Shown here: positions 18,742 through 28,098 of the stretch, piece by piece
How positions within the stretch are numbered: the first letter of the stretch is position 1
How the letters are laid out: each line of letters begins with the position of its first letter
NCBI RefSeq assembly: GCF_003990915.1
Contig: NZ_BHXQ01000004.1
Location: 372,001 to 436,000, forward strand
Reading direction: 5' to 3'
From: Chryseotalea sanaruensis
Lineage (GTDB): Bacteria > Bacteroidota > Bacteroidia > Cytophagales > Cyclobacteriaceae
Length of the DNA stretch: 64,000 bases
The notes under the pieces: generated by a model
Told to the model about the DNA's origin: nothing
The model's database searches: none
Seen by the model: the letters and a program-made list of their open reading frames with translations, nothing else
Made by a program: the position numbers and the translations under genes

Positions 18742-18830
18742 GAAATATCAATTTTAAAGGTCAAAAATACGGATTAGGTCAGGATTAAGCTAACAATGGT
18801 TAGGGGGCTTATTTGGGTATTTTATGGTCG

Positions 18831-18917
18831 ATGTCGTTTAGTTGAGCTTCCATATTCATCCTCTCCTCTGGAGAGGATTGGAGGTGAGGCTATAAAAAAG
18901 GCTTAACTAAACGACAT
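18831..18917. repeat. Compact palindromic element with 17-base terminal inverted repeats
   Basis: ATGTCGTTTAGTTGAGC at 18831-18847 is mirrored by GCTTAACTAAACGACAT at 18901-18917 with one mismatch. Inside is a second hairpin (CCTCTCC/GGAGAGG, 18860-18876) followed by ATTGGAGGTGAGG. A sequence similar to the inner part occurs at 32446-32478. It lies between the icmF start and the beta-barrel gene. No transposase is present; size and symmetry fit a MITE- or REP-like element. Confidence 0.65.
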
Positions 18918-19020
18918 TGTATTTTACAGCCTGATTTTGCGGTTTACCGATGATTTCCATGTTAATGAAGACTAAACCTCAAAAATGGCCGTATATATAT
19001 TAAACCAAACATTCTTATAC

Positions 19021-19614
19021 ATGAGAAAATTGAATTTGATTGCGATTGTTGGCTTAGTATTTATTGGAACTTCTGCCTTTGCTCAGGAAGCTGCTTTTGG
19101 TTTAAAGGGAGGTCTAAACTTAAGTGAAATAAAAATTGATGATCCTGAAGCGAGCTATAATTCAAAGACAGGTTACCATGCTGGTATTTTTGTAAGAAGT
19201 AAATTTAATAAAGTAGCCATTCAGCCTGAGTTACTTTTATATACTCAGCGCGGTGATTTCTCCGGACCGGGTTACTCAGGAAACGAAGACTTCACTTATC
19301 TAACCATACCTCTGATGGTAAAGTTTTACCCTGTGATGGGACTTAATTTTCAGGTAGGGCCGCAGTTTGGTTTCTTGTTGGATGGTGAACGTACTACAAA
19401 CGCTTTAGGCACTACTATCAAGCGAGATATCAAAGATCAATATGAATCAAATGATTTCGCGGTTTCTGCAGGTGCTGGTTATGATTTTCCTTTTGGTTTA
19501 AGTCTCGATGCGCGTTATAACATTGGTGTGAAGGATATTAATAATGCTGCCAATGGAGACGAGGCTAAAAGCAGGGTGTTTTTGATTTCAATCGGCTGGA
19601 ATTTTCTCAATTAA
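19021..19614 (+). CDS. Small outer-membrane beta-barrel (PorT-like/OMP_b-brl_2) protein
   Basis: This 197-residue protein has a signal peptide (MRKLNLIAIVGLVFIG... SAFAQ, about residue 21) and then an eight-strand-type barrel pattern: AAFGLKGGLNLSEIK, YHAGIFVRSKF, AIQPELLLYTQRGDF, YLTIPLMVKFYP, FQVGPQFGFLL and a final FLISIGWNFLN. This is the common Bacteroidota outer membrane protein beta-barrel family of unknown specific function. The upstream in-frame ATG at 18985 would place twelve residues before the signal peptide, so 19021 is preferred. It is monocistronic as far as can be seen. Confidence 0.85.
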   Translation: MRKLNLIAIVGLVFIGTSAFAQEAAFGLKGGLNLSEIKIDDPEASYNSKTGYHAGIFVRSKFNKVAIQPELLLYTQRGDFSGPGYSGNEDFTYLTIPLMVKFYPVMGLNFQVGPQFGFLLDGERTTNALGTTIKRDIKDQYESNDFAVSAGAGYDFPFGLSLDARYNIGVKDINNAANGDEAKSRVFLISIGWNFLN

Positions 19615-19824
19615 AACTAGGGGTTAAAAGAAGCTCACTCAGATTCATTGGGCTATTGAAAAGTAACGGGAAAGCACGAGGTTGATACGGGGGTAAAAAA
19701 CGCTTTCCAGACTTGAATAGCTTCTTCACTTAAACACGAAAAGTGGATGACAGCGCTAAACTGTAATGAATTTTGTGTGGCTTCTTTTTCTTTTAATTAA
19801 AGTAGTTGTTTCTTCGCAGCAATC

Positions 19825-22302
19825 ATGAACTATCCGGTTGCTGATATTATTCCTGCTTTGCGCGAAAAACTACAATCTGATAAGATTGTGATCTTACAAG
19901 CGCCTCCTGGTGCGGGTAAATCAACCGTTGTACCGATTGAGTTATTAGATGAGGATTGGCTTGCAGCACAAAAAATAATCATGCTTGAGCCACGAAGACT
20001 GGCTGCAAAATCAGTGGCGCAGCGTATGGCCTCTATGCAGCAACAAGACGTGGGGGAGAAGATTGGTTATCGCGTTCGCTTCGATACTAAAGTAAGTCAG
20101 CAAACAAAACTGGAAGTAGTAACAGAAGGGATTTTAACCCGGATGATTCAAAGTGATAATGCTTTGGAAGGTGTTGGGCTAGTAATATTTGATGAATTTC
20201 ATGAACGTAGTTTGCAAGCCGACTTGGCACTTGCTTTATGCTTGCAAGTGCAAAATGTGTTAAGACCCGATTTGCGAATTTTAATTATGTCTGCAACGCT
20301 GGATGCAGAAGGTTTAAAAAAAGTATTGGGTAATGAAGTGCCTGTGCTGACCAGCGAGGGAAAACAGTTTCCTATTAAAACACAATACCTTGTACAAAAA
20401 GAAGAGGAGTGGTTAAATAAGCGCGTAGTTTCTGCCATTCGAAAAGTAATTGACGAAGAGGAAGGAGATGTATTGGTGTTTCTTCCCGGGGCTGGAGAGA
20501 TTCAGCGTGTTGCAGATGATTTAGAGCAATTAAACTTAAATATTCGGCTGCACACTTTGTATGCAGATTTGCCATACAAGCAGCAAGAAGAAGCACTCTT
20601 ACCAAATCGTGAGAGCATCAGAAAAATTGTGTTGTCAACTTCGATAGCCGAAACCTCTTTAACTATCGAAGGTGTTAAGGTGGTGATTGATTGTGGTTAT
20701 GCACGCGTGCCACGTTTTGATATCCGAAGTGGTTTAACACGATTGGAAACTATACGTATAACAAAAGATTCAGCAGATCAACGAAGAGGAAGAGCCGGGC
20801 GTTTGGGGCCGGGTGTATGTTACAGACTGTGGGCTGAAAACCTGGCACTGGTACCGCAGCGTAAACCTGAAATACTTGAAGCAGATTTATCATCACTTGC
20901 ATTAGAGTTGATGCAATGGGGCATTAAGGAGATTGATGAATTAACATGGATCACTTCTCCACCTGTTGGCGCATGGAGTCAGGCTAAAGAATTATTGCAG
21001 CAGCTTGGAGCTATCGATAACAATATAATTACGCAACAAGGCAAACAAATGTTGTCCTTGCCAACACACCCACGCATTGCTCATATGTTGACAATCATTC
21101 CAAAGAATAAAGCGATGCTTTCTTTGGTTTGTGATCTGGCAGCTGTATTGGAAGAACGAGATCCTTTACAAAAAGAATCAGGTGTAGACGTGGCTCTACG
21201 TGTCGAAGCACTTCAAAAATTCAGAAAAGGAGGTCGCTATTTTGCTGATAGAAATATTATTACACGCATAGAAAAACTATCAGCACAATGGCGCAAGGCT
21301 TTAAAAGCAGAAGCGTATAATGAAGATAATCTGAATCATCATTTAGGAGAGTTATTGTTGTCTGCCTATCCGGAGCGCTTAGCTCAACAGTTAGAAAAAC
21401 ATGGCGAGCGATACAAGATGGCCAACGGCCGCGTGGTAAAATTACCTGCCAATGATCCTTTGATGCGCGAGGCCTGGTTGTGTACTGCTCAGGTAGATGC
21501 AGGACAGAAAGAAGGTAAAATATTTTTAGCCGCAGCGGTGGATGAAAAATCGCTGAAACCATTGGCAAAGGAACAAGAAGTGGCTATTTGGGATGATGAA
21601 CGAGAAATGGTGGCAGCCTTTACAACATGGCGAATTGGTAATGTTGTCATCGATAAAAAACCAGCAGCAAAACCTTCAACAGAACAAACCCAGCAAATTC
21701 TAATAGAAACTATTCAGGCAAAGGGTTTGAAATATTTGGGTTTTGATGAAATCCATGAGCAATGGCAATCGCGGGTTTTATGTTTACAACAATGGAGAGA
21801 GAAAGAAGGGTGGCCGAACGTATCAGAGCAAGCTTTGTTAGAAAAATTACCTGAATGGCTTACTCCGTACTTAAATAACATTTACAAAAAATCAGATTTA
21901 CTAAAGCTTGATTTACTGATGATGCTTCAAAGCATATTGCCGTGGGAATTATCAAACCGCTTAAGTGAGTTGGCGCCTGCTAAACTATCAGTTCCAAGTG
22001 GCTCAGATATTAAACTCCAATATTTTGCTGATGGTCGCCCACCAGTGATGGAAGTCCGTCTACAAGAAATGTTCGGCTTACTTGAAACACCTACTGTAAA
22101 TGAAGGAAGAAGTAAAATAATGTTGCATCTACTTTCTCCCGGTTATAAACCCGTGCAGGTCACCCAGGATTTAAAAAGCTTTTGGCAGAACACCTATCAC
22201 GAAGTAAGAAAAGAATTAAGAATGCGCTACCCAAGGCACCATTGGCCGGAAGATCCCTGGACAGCCGAGGCAGTGAGAGGCGTGAAAAGGCACAAGGGAT
22301 AG
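19825..22302 (+). CDS. hrpB: ATP-dependent RNA helicase HrpB (DEAH/RHA family)
   Basis: This 825-residue protein is of normal HrpB length. The Walker A motif is APPGAGKST near residue 26. The Walker B/DEAH box is DEFHERSLQADLA near 121, where His replaces the usual final position in the DEFH form of HrpB. SATLDAEGL is motif III near 152. The helicase C domain has STSIAETSLTIEGV and QRRGRAGRLGPG. The C-terminal HrpB-specific region ends in HWPEDPWTA. HrpB proteins are non-essential RNA helicases with poorly defined substrates. The ATG at 19825 is followed directly by the expected N-terminus. The 3' end runs into a heptamer repeat array two bases after the stop. Confidence 0.93.
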   Translation: MNYPVADIIPALREKLQSDKIVILQAPPGAGKSTVVPIELLDEDWLAAQKIIMLEPRRLAAKSVAQRMASMQQQDVGEKIGYRVRFDTKVSQQTKLEVVTEGILTRMIQSDNALEGVGLVIFDEFHERSLQADLALALCLQVQNVLRPDLRILIMSATLDAEGLKKVLGNEVPVLTSEGKQFPIKTQYLVQKEEEWLNKRVVSAIRKVIDEEEGDVLVFLPGAGEIQRVADDLEQLNLNIRLHTLYADLPYKQQEEALLPNRESIRKIVLSTSIAETSLTIEGVKVVIDCGYARVPRFDIRSGLTRLETIRITKDSADQRRGRAGRLGPGVCYRLWAENLALVPQRKPEILEADLSSLALELMQWGIKEIDELTWITSPPVGAWSQAKELLQQLGAIDNNIITQQGKQMLSLPTHPRIAHMLTIIPKNKAMLSLVCDLAAVLEERDPLQKESGVDVALRVEALQKFRKGGRYFADRNIITRIEKLSAQWRKALKAEAYNEDNLNHHLGELLLSAYPERLAQQLEKHGERYKMANGRVVKLPANDPLMREAWLCTAQVDAGQKEGKIFLAAAVDEKSLKPLAKEQEVAIWDDEREMVAAFTTWRIGNVVIDKKPAAKPSTEQTQQILIETIQAKGLKYLGFDEIHEQWQSRVLCLQQWREKEGWPNVSEQALLEKLPEWLTPYLNNIYKKSDLLKLDLLMMLQSILPWELSNRLSELAPAKLSVPSGSDIKLQYFADGRPPVMEVRLQEMFGLLETPTVNEGRSKIMLHLLSPGYKPVQVTQDLKSFWQNTYHEVRKELRMRYPRHHWPEDPWTAEAVRGVKRHKG

Positions 22303-22304
22303 AG

Positions 22305-22367
22305 GTTCGAGGCAGGAGTTTCGAAGTTCGAAGCTGGATGATCGAAACTGGCTGTTCGTTGTTAGAA
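22305..22367. repeat. Degenerate heptamer array after hrpB
   Basis: Nine consecutive 7-base units with the alternating consensus GTTCGAA / GCTGGAT can be laid out with no gap from 22305 to 22367. The array begins two bases after the hrpB stop codon. Units vary at two or three positions, so the period is clear but the copies are not identical. Confidence 0.6.
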
Positions 22368-22449
22368 AATAAGAAAAAAGAAAGATTATTGTTTACGTCT
22401 TGTATAAAATTTGTTTTTAGCTTCATATTTAAATTGAAAAAAATATTTT

Positions 22450-22489
22450 CCAACAACCAACAACCAACAACCAACAACCAACAACCAAC
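22450..22489. repeat. Perfect CCAACAA tandem heptamer
   Basis: Five exact copies of CCAACAA plus a partial sixth. It abuts the stop codon of the patatin-like gene on the minus strand (22490), where it reads TTGTTGG. As a nearly perfect microsatellite it is likely to vary in copy number. Confidence 0.9.
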
Positions 22490-24769
22490 TTACCTCAGCA
22501 ACTCCCTCAATTTCAATATCTCATCTTTATTCTTTCGTGTGTTTATATTTTCTATTAGTCCTATTTTTTCACGCATAGTTAGTCGCCAGCTGAGTGAGGC
22601 GCGGGCATTCGTTTGCCGCAGACTATCCATTTCATTTAATATATCTACATAAGTTTCTGCCTGATACTCAACATCAATACGATCGATGGGTTGCCTAAAC
22701 CAGGTTTTGGTATAACCAAAAAGATTGTCGCTCGTGATATCCTGAAAATTTTCAAAGTTATTATAAACACTACTAATAGGTTGCGAGAAACTATCAAGAA
22801 TAGTTTGGCCAACTTTTTCCTTTATGCTGCTAACCTTAGGCGAATCTCTGATAGATACAATTACAACACCTGATGTATTTTCTTCAATCCATCCATGAAA
22901 AGCATATAGAAAACGCATAGCATCACTCAATCCAAAATTGTCAGATATACCTGCGTCCATCATTTCAATCGGTGGTTCTGTAGGAAGTGTTGTTGTGGGT
23001 GTGATGTAAGGGAAAGTAGCACTCATCCTTAGTGCAGATAAGAAACGCAAACTATCACCTTGTTGATTTTTAAACAAAGTCATAAAATCAACACCACTAA
23101 TCTTAGTGTTATTATAATTGTCATAGTTCAGTAAATCGCTGTTCATATAAGCTACAGGAAGTGCGCTGATGTAGATTTTTCTTCCATCATTTACCACGGT
23201 TGGCGTTAAAATGAGCATTGGGATTGTGGCATTCAATTCATATGGAAGATAAGCTTTGACTGGTTTGTCCATGAGCTTTTCTGTAATCTGGTTTAACTGA
23301 TCTTCAAAAGTATAAGCCCTGTCTCTTGTATACTCTATGCCTGCATATTCAAATTTGTTAAAGCCTACAAATAAATCATTGGCCAGCAAACTAAAAATGA
23401 GTGGGTTTAGGTTGTCAGTTGAAATTTTTTGTCTGTGTATGGCATTGTAAGGATTGATTTTTTCCTCAAGCTTCTCTCTTAATTTTAATTCTCTGAAATA
23501 ACTAGCACCAATCAACCCACCCGAAGCACCAGTAATAAGCATGGTGTGATTAAAAAAAGCACCGTTGGTTAAGCTGTCGGCAGTCTGTAATGCATTTAGT
23601 GACCAGAGCGCTGCTCGCTTACCACCACCGCTTACACAGACAAAAACCATTTTTGGTTTTTTGTCAGCCGGAAACTTATTGCGCCAGTTTTGTAAGGCTT
23701 GTAATGTTAACTGCTGATCAGCTTTTATGTGTGTACTGTCGTTTAATAATCGAAGGTTCTCAATATTATATGGCGCAGCTTCTTTTTTGTAATCCAAACC
23801 AAATGCCTGGTATTTTTTATTGAAAAAGCCAGCACCAGTTAGTTCATTAATGAAAAGAAAAATGACCAATCCTGCTGAAAGTGACCAGCCGCCAAACCAA
23901 TAAGAGAAGGCTCCGGTTATCATCATCAGTATAGTAAGTAATATCATAAAACTTGCACCTACCGGTAACTGAAAGGCAGCGAAGTCTTTAAAAATGCCTA
24001 AGATGAGTACAAAAACAAAAATGAAAAGCTGGATAATAATGAGGTTGAAATGATTTTGATCAAAAACCTGAAGAACAGTTGCCTTATCATAAAACGCAGT
24101 ATCATCTGTCTTTTTAAAACGACCATCATAGTCCAAATAATTATCAACACGCACTTGCTTTTTTCTTGCGATGTCAAGTTTCTTAAGTGCACTGGCTCTG
24201 GTCACTTGCACATTGGATTTTATCTTTTCATCAATGCGACAGACTACATATTTAAAAATGTCTTTATTGGTGAACCAGAAGTAAACGGCAAAAAGTAAGG
24301 TCATTACAATAAAGCCTACTATAAAACCACTAATGTTAATGAATACCTGATGAGGTGTGGAGTACTGATTATTCAGCTGAAACCGGATCATCTCATATAA
24401 ATAGAGTACCAGAAAGATGACAGGAAGTAGGCTATTATTCAGTGAAAATTTAGTGAAAGGTTTTGGTAAGGCACCGATAAAAGAAAAGCGATGACCATCC
24501 GTAATATAGCAGGTAATATGAAAAGCTGTGGTAAGACCCGCGGTGGTAATGCCGACAATAAAAAAACTTGTAAAGTTTACTTTGTTAAGGTACTCTGGAT
24601 CTAAAAATAAATAAGGTATACCCATGTAACGCCCGATGTTTCCGGTAATCATCGCAACTAATATTATCCAGAAAAGAAGTAAAAAATGATTACGCTTTAA
24701 GTTGTTGAGCAACAACTGTATGGGGAAAGAATAAAAGAAAGCAGATAGGGTTCGATTAATAAAACTCAT
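22490..24769 (-). CDS. Membrane-anchored patatin-like phospholipase
   Basis: This 759-residue protein joins a multi-pass membrane part to a patatin hydrolase. Residues 1-330 or so contain several hydrophobic helices (HFLLLFWIILVAMITG, FFIVGITTAGLTTAF, IFLVLYLYEMI, IVGFIVMTLLFAVYF, LIIIQLFIFVFVLIL, FMILLTILMMITG). The hydrolase half has the oxyanion glycine-rich loop VSGGGKRAALW, the nucleophile elbow GASGG (GxSxG) and the dyad Asp in DAGISDNFG. All expected patatin catalytic elements are present, so an acyl-hydrolase acting on membrane lipid is likely; the exact substrate is unknown. The gene is alone on the minus strand between hrpB and addA, and its start is about 100 bases from the addA start, so the two promoters share this short gap. 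Confidence 0.85.
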   Translation of the reverse strand: MSFINRTLSAFFYSFPIQLLLNNLKRNHFLLLFWIILVAMITGNIGRYMGIPYLFLDPEYLNKVNFTSFFIVGITTAGLTTAFHITCYITDGHRFSFIGALPKPFTKFSLNNSLLPVIFLVLYLYEMIRFQLNNQYSTPHQVFINISGFIVGFIVMTLLFAVYFWFTNKDIFKYVVCRIDEKIKSNVQVTRASALKKLDIARKKQVRVDNYLDYDGRFKKTDDTAFYDKATVLQVFDQNHFNLIIIQLFIFVFVLILGIFKDFAAFQLPVGASFMILLTILMMITGAFSYWFGGWSLSAGLVIFLFINELTGAGFFNKKYQAFGLDYKKEAAPYNIENLRLLNDSTHIKADQQLTLQALQNWRNKFPADKKPKMVFVCVSGGGKRAALWSLNALQTADSLTNGAFFNHTMLITGASGGLIGASYFRELKLREKLEEKINPYNAIHRQKISTDNLNPLIFSLLANDLFVGFNKFEYAGIEYTRDRAYTFEDQLNQITEKLMDKPVKAYLPYELNATIPMLILTPTVVNDGRKIYISALPVAYMNSDLLNYDNYNNTKISGVDFMTLFKNQQGDSLRFLSALRMSATFPYITPTTTLPTEPPIEMMDAGISDNFGLSDAMRFLYAFHGWIEENTSGVVIVSIRDSPKVSSIKEKVGQTILDSFSQPISSVYNNFENFQDITSDNLFGYTKTWFRQPIDRIDVEYQAETYVDILNEMDSLRQTNARASLSWRLTMREKIGLIENINTRKNKDEILKLRELLR

Positions 24770-24866
24770 AGACTATATCAATTTATGGATTTTAAACAGA
24801 ATCCAAAGCGCTATAATAGCAAATTGTGTCAGTATTTGTCGTTGAAAATACTTTTCTTGCCTTTAC

Positions 24867-27800
24867 ATGCGCGACAAGCTCTTTACGATTTACCGCTCAT
24901 CAGCTGGTTCGGGTAAAACCCGCACGTTGGCTAAGGCTTACTTAAGTCTGGCGTTGCGATTTCGTGCCGATTATTACAAACATATACTGGCGGTAACCTT
25001 TACCAATAAGGCTACGCAGGAAATGAAAACCCGCATTTTGCAATATCTGAATGCCTATGCCCTTGGCAAAAATGATTCATTGGCTTTGGAATTAATGCAA
25101 GAGTTAAACCTTGACCCGCTCACTTTTAAAGAACGAACCAATGAATTGCGTGCCGATATTCTCCATAACTACTCGCAGTTTTCAATCAGTACCATTGATG
25201 CCTTTTTTCAAAAGGTAATCCGAGCCTTTACACGCGAAGCAGGACTTTCGGGTGACTACAGGTTGGAGATTGACCAGGAGCAGGTGACGGTAGAGGTAAT
25301 CAATAAACTTATTGATGAACTGGGTAGCAACGAACAATTGACGAAGTGGTTGATTGAATTTGCCAAAGATAATTTAGAAAACGATAGACCCTGGGATGTT
25401 CGCAGCAACCTGTTGGATTTCGCCAGAGAAATTTTTAAGGAAGAGTTCAGAGAGATTGAGGATGAGTTACTTCGCACAACGGCAGCGCCTGATTTTTTTA
25501 AAAATCTGCGGACCTTGCTAAGAAAGAAAACGCATAGCTTTACCGCAACGGTTAATAAGTTTAGCAATCAGGCTATTTCCATTATTCGAGAAAATGGTTG
25601 GGATAAATCAGATTTCAAATATGGAAACTCGGGTGTATTTGCCTGGTTTATCAAAATTGAAAGGTTTAATAGTGTTACTGAGTTCGATGAAAAGGCAGCT
25701 GGTCCTAGAATTAGAAAAGACTGCCAAGACGCTAAAAACTGGCCCTCAAAAGATTCAGTATATGCAAAATCAATTTTTGACAAAGCTGAAAGTACACTTA
25801 TACCCATTCTAAATTCCTTACTTGATTTTCGCGATAAGCATTATCGGGAGGCTTTGTCCGCAGAAGTTGTGTTAGCGAATTTTTATGCTTTTGGTTTACT
25901 CGCTGATCTCTCTCGAAAGCTGCGTGAGTACAAGGAGGAGAACAACATGATGTTGCTCGCTGATGCACCCAAATTTTTGCAAGGCATTATTCAGGATAGT
26001 GACACACCCTTTATCTACGAAAAAGTGGGTTCGTTTTACAAAAACTATCTAATCGATGAGTTTCAGGATACTTCACGTATGCAGTGGAGTAACTTCAAGC
26101 CTCTTCTTATTAATAGTCTGGATCAAGGTTACCCGGCCATGGTGGTTGGTGATGTTAAGCAATCTATTTACCGTTGGCGTGGAGGCGACTTACAGTTACT
26201 ACAACAAGATGTTGAACAGCATATTGGATCTGAACGCGTAAAGGTAAAAGAACTTTCCAGTAACTATAGAAGTGCTCCAATTATTGTCAATTTCAATAAT
26301 AATTTTTTTAAGGCCATAGCCGAATATGCCAAAGCAGAAACGGGCGAAGCGCTATTGTCAGAAACCTATCGGGATGTGGCCCAGTTGACATCAAAAAATG
26401 ATGTCGGATATGTAAAGACGCAGTTCATCAGAAAACCTGAGGACGATACTACCTGGAAACAGGAAGCCTTGATGGCTTTGGTGAAACAAATTGAAGATTT
26501 GCAAGATCTCAGTGTGCCGCTTCGTGACATGGCTTTACTAGTTAGAAATAACAGAGAAGGAGTAGAGGTTGCTGAGTTTTTGATGAACTATAAAAATACG
26601 ACTGATAAAAATACCTATCGCTATGATGTCATATCCAGCGAATCGCTGCGATTGGATGCTGTGCCAACGGTATCGGTATTGGTAAGTGCTTTACAGTTTC
26701 TGATTAATTCAGAGGATAGTATTGCCAGGGCACAACTGAGTTACGATTATGCCAGGTTACACCAAGAGAACATTGACCTTCACAACGTATTCTCTATTGG
26801 TGATAAATCAGTCTTTCTGAAAAAGCTTCCTGTCGCCTTTACCAAAGAGATGACACGACTGAAGAAAATGCCTTTGTTCGAGGTTACTGAAATGCTCATC
26901 AAAATTTTTGATTTAGGCAGATTTAAAGGTGAACTGGTTTACCTGCATACTTTTCAAAACCTGGTGTTGGAATTTTATACACAGGAACGAAACGACATAA
27001 GATCTTTTTTAGAATGGTGGGAAGACAATAAGGAGAAAAAATCCATTCAGGTTTCCGGTGATGTGGATGCCATGCAAATCTACACTATACATAAATCGAA
27101 AGGCTTGCAGTTTAAATATGTGTTCATTCCTTTTTGCTCATGGGATATCGATCACAAAAGCATGATGGCACCAACCTTATGGGCGCATTATGAAATTGAT
27201 GATAAAAGTATTGTTGTTCCAGTAAAGTACGCTTCCAAACTTGAGGACACTGTTTTTGCAGATGCTTACAGAGAGGAGCGGACGAGATCTTATTTGGATA
27301 ATTTGAATCTTCTGTATGTAGCTTTTACAAGAGCCGAGAAAGCACTGATTATTTTCGCTCCTGAACCGAAGGGTGCGAAAGAAAAAACAGTAGCTGCACT
27401 TTTATTCAAAGCGTTATCTGTTGATGATACTTTATCTAAGTATTGGGACGAAGGATCTTTGCTCTGGATTGAAGGTACTCTGGAAAAGTCTTATGAAAGT
27501 GTTGCTCCTAAGGATGATCATATTCTCTCACTGGAAAGTTATGAGGTAAGTGCTTGGCGTCAGCGACTTTCTTTACGTCTTTCATCTGAATCACCCTTTA
27601 AGACAGATAAGTTCATAGATGAAGCGAGCAGAAAGAAAGGCGTGTTGATGCATACTTTATTCGCACAGATTAAGTATAAGTCTGAAGCTGAACAGGTTTT
27701 TAATCAGGCTTTACAGCGTGGCTTAATAAATAGGGTAGAACAGGCTGCTATCTCAAATCAGTTTTATAGATTATTAGAGAATCAACAAATAGCAGCCTGG

Positions 27801-28094
27801 TTTGAAGAAGGCTGGGAGGTAAAAACAGAAGCACCTATTTTAATTCCAAATAGCCGTGATGTACGCATTGATCGTATCATGATAAAAGATGATCAGGCCA
27901 TTGTAATTGATTACAAAACAGGCGAACCCAGAGAAGAGGATAAGGAACAGGTGCATACGTATATGCGTATTTTATTCAGCATGAATTTTATTAAAGTAGA
28001 GGGCTTTGTGCTGTATTTAAACACGGGTGAGGTAACTCCGGTAAAAGCTGAAACATCAAAGAAGGGACAAAATCAATTGGGTTTAGGGATATAA
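24867..28094 (+). CDS. addA: AddA-like UvrD-family helicase/nuclease for double-strand-break repair
   Basis: This 1075-residue protein is the helicase and 5'-strand nuclease partner in an AddAB-type enzyme. The Walker A motif is SSAGSGKT at about 10-17, followed by AVTFTNKATQEMK (motif Ia). The Walker B motif is IDEFQDTSRMQW near 394 and GDVKQSIYRWRGGD near 430 (motif III). Later motifs are IHKSKGLQFKYVFIP near 745 and LLYVAFTRAEKAL near 815. The C-terminal PD-(D/E)XK nuclease shows RIDRIM and VIDYKTG near 1000-1015. The protein is close to normal AddA length. addB starts four bases after its stop, so the two are co-translated or nearly so. The ATG at 24867 directly precedes the helicase N-terminus. 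Confidence 0.9.
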   Translation: MRDKLFTIYRSSAGSGKTRTLAKAYLSLALRFRADYYKHILAVTFTNKATQEMKTRILQYLNAYALGKNDSLALELMQELNLDPLTFKERTNELRADILHNYSQFSISTIDAFFQKVIRAFTREAGLSGDYRLEIDQEQVTVEVINKLIDELGSNEQLTKWLIEFAKDNLENDRPWDVRSNLLDFAREIFKEEFREIEDELLRTTAAPDFFKNLRTLLRKKTHSFTATVNKFSNQAISIIRENGWDKSDFKYGNSGVFAWFIKIERFNSVTEFDEKAAGPRIRKDCQDAKNWPSKDSVYAKSIFDKAESTLIPILNSLLDFRDKHYREALSAEVVLANFYAFGLLADLSRKLREYKEENNMMLLADAPKFLQGIIQDSDTPFIYEKVGSFYKNYLIDEFQDTSRMQWSNFKPLLINSLDQGYPAMVVGDVKQSIYRWRGGDLQLLQQDVEQHIGSERVKVKELSSNYRSAPIIVNFNNNFFKAIAEYAKAETGEALLSETYRDVAQLTSKNDVGYVKTQFIRKPEDDTTWKQEALMALVKQIEDLQDLSVPLRDMALLVRNNREGVEVAEFLMNYKNTTDKNTYRYDVISSESLRLDAVPTVSVLVSALQFLINSEDSIARAQLSYDYARLHQENIDLHNVFSIGDKSVFLKKLPVAFTKEMTRLKKMPLFEVTEMLIKIFDLGRFKGELVYLHTFQNLVLEFYTQERNDIRSFLEWWEDNKEKKSIQVSGDVDAMQIYTIHKSKGLQFKYVFIPFCSWDIDHKSMMAPTLWAHYEIDDKSIVVPVKYASKLEDTVFADAYREERTRSYLDNLNLLYVAFTRAEKALIIFAPEPKGAKEKTVAALLFKALSVDDTLSKYWDEGSLLWIEGTLEKSYESVAPKDDHILSLESYEVSAWRQRLSLRLSSESPFKTDKFIDEASRKKGVLMHTLFAQIKYKSEAEQVFNQALQRGLINRVEQAAISNQFYRLLENQQIAAWFEEGWEVKTEAPILIPNSRDVRIDRIMIKDDQAIVIDYKTGEPREEDKEQVHTYMRILFSMNFIKVEGFVLYLNTGEVTPVKAETSKKGQNQLGLGI

Positions 28095-28098
28095 AAAA

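Noticed and set aside
18742..18830. Possible cobalamin riboswitch upstream of icmF
   Set aside because: No B12-box GCCACTG or long conserved fold is visible in the short region before the gene.
22450..22489. CCAACAA array as a CRISPR
   Set aside because: Units are 7 bases with no spacers; it is a microsatellite.
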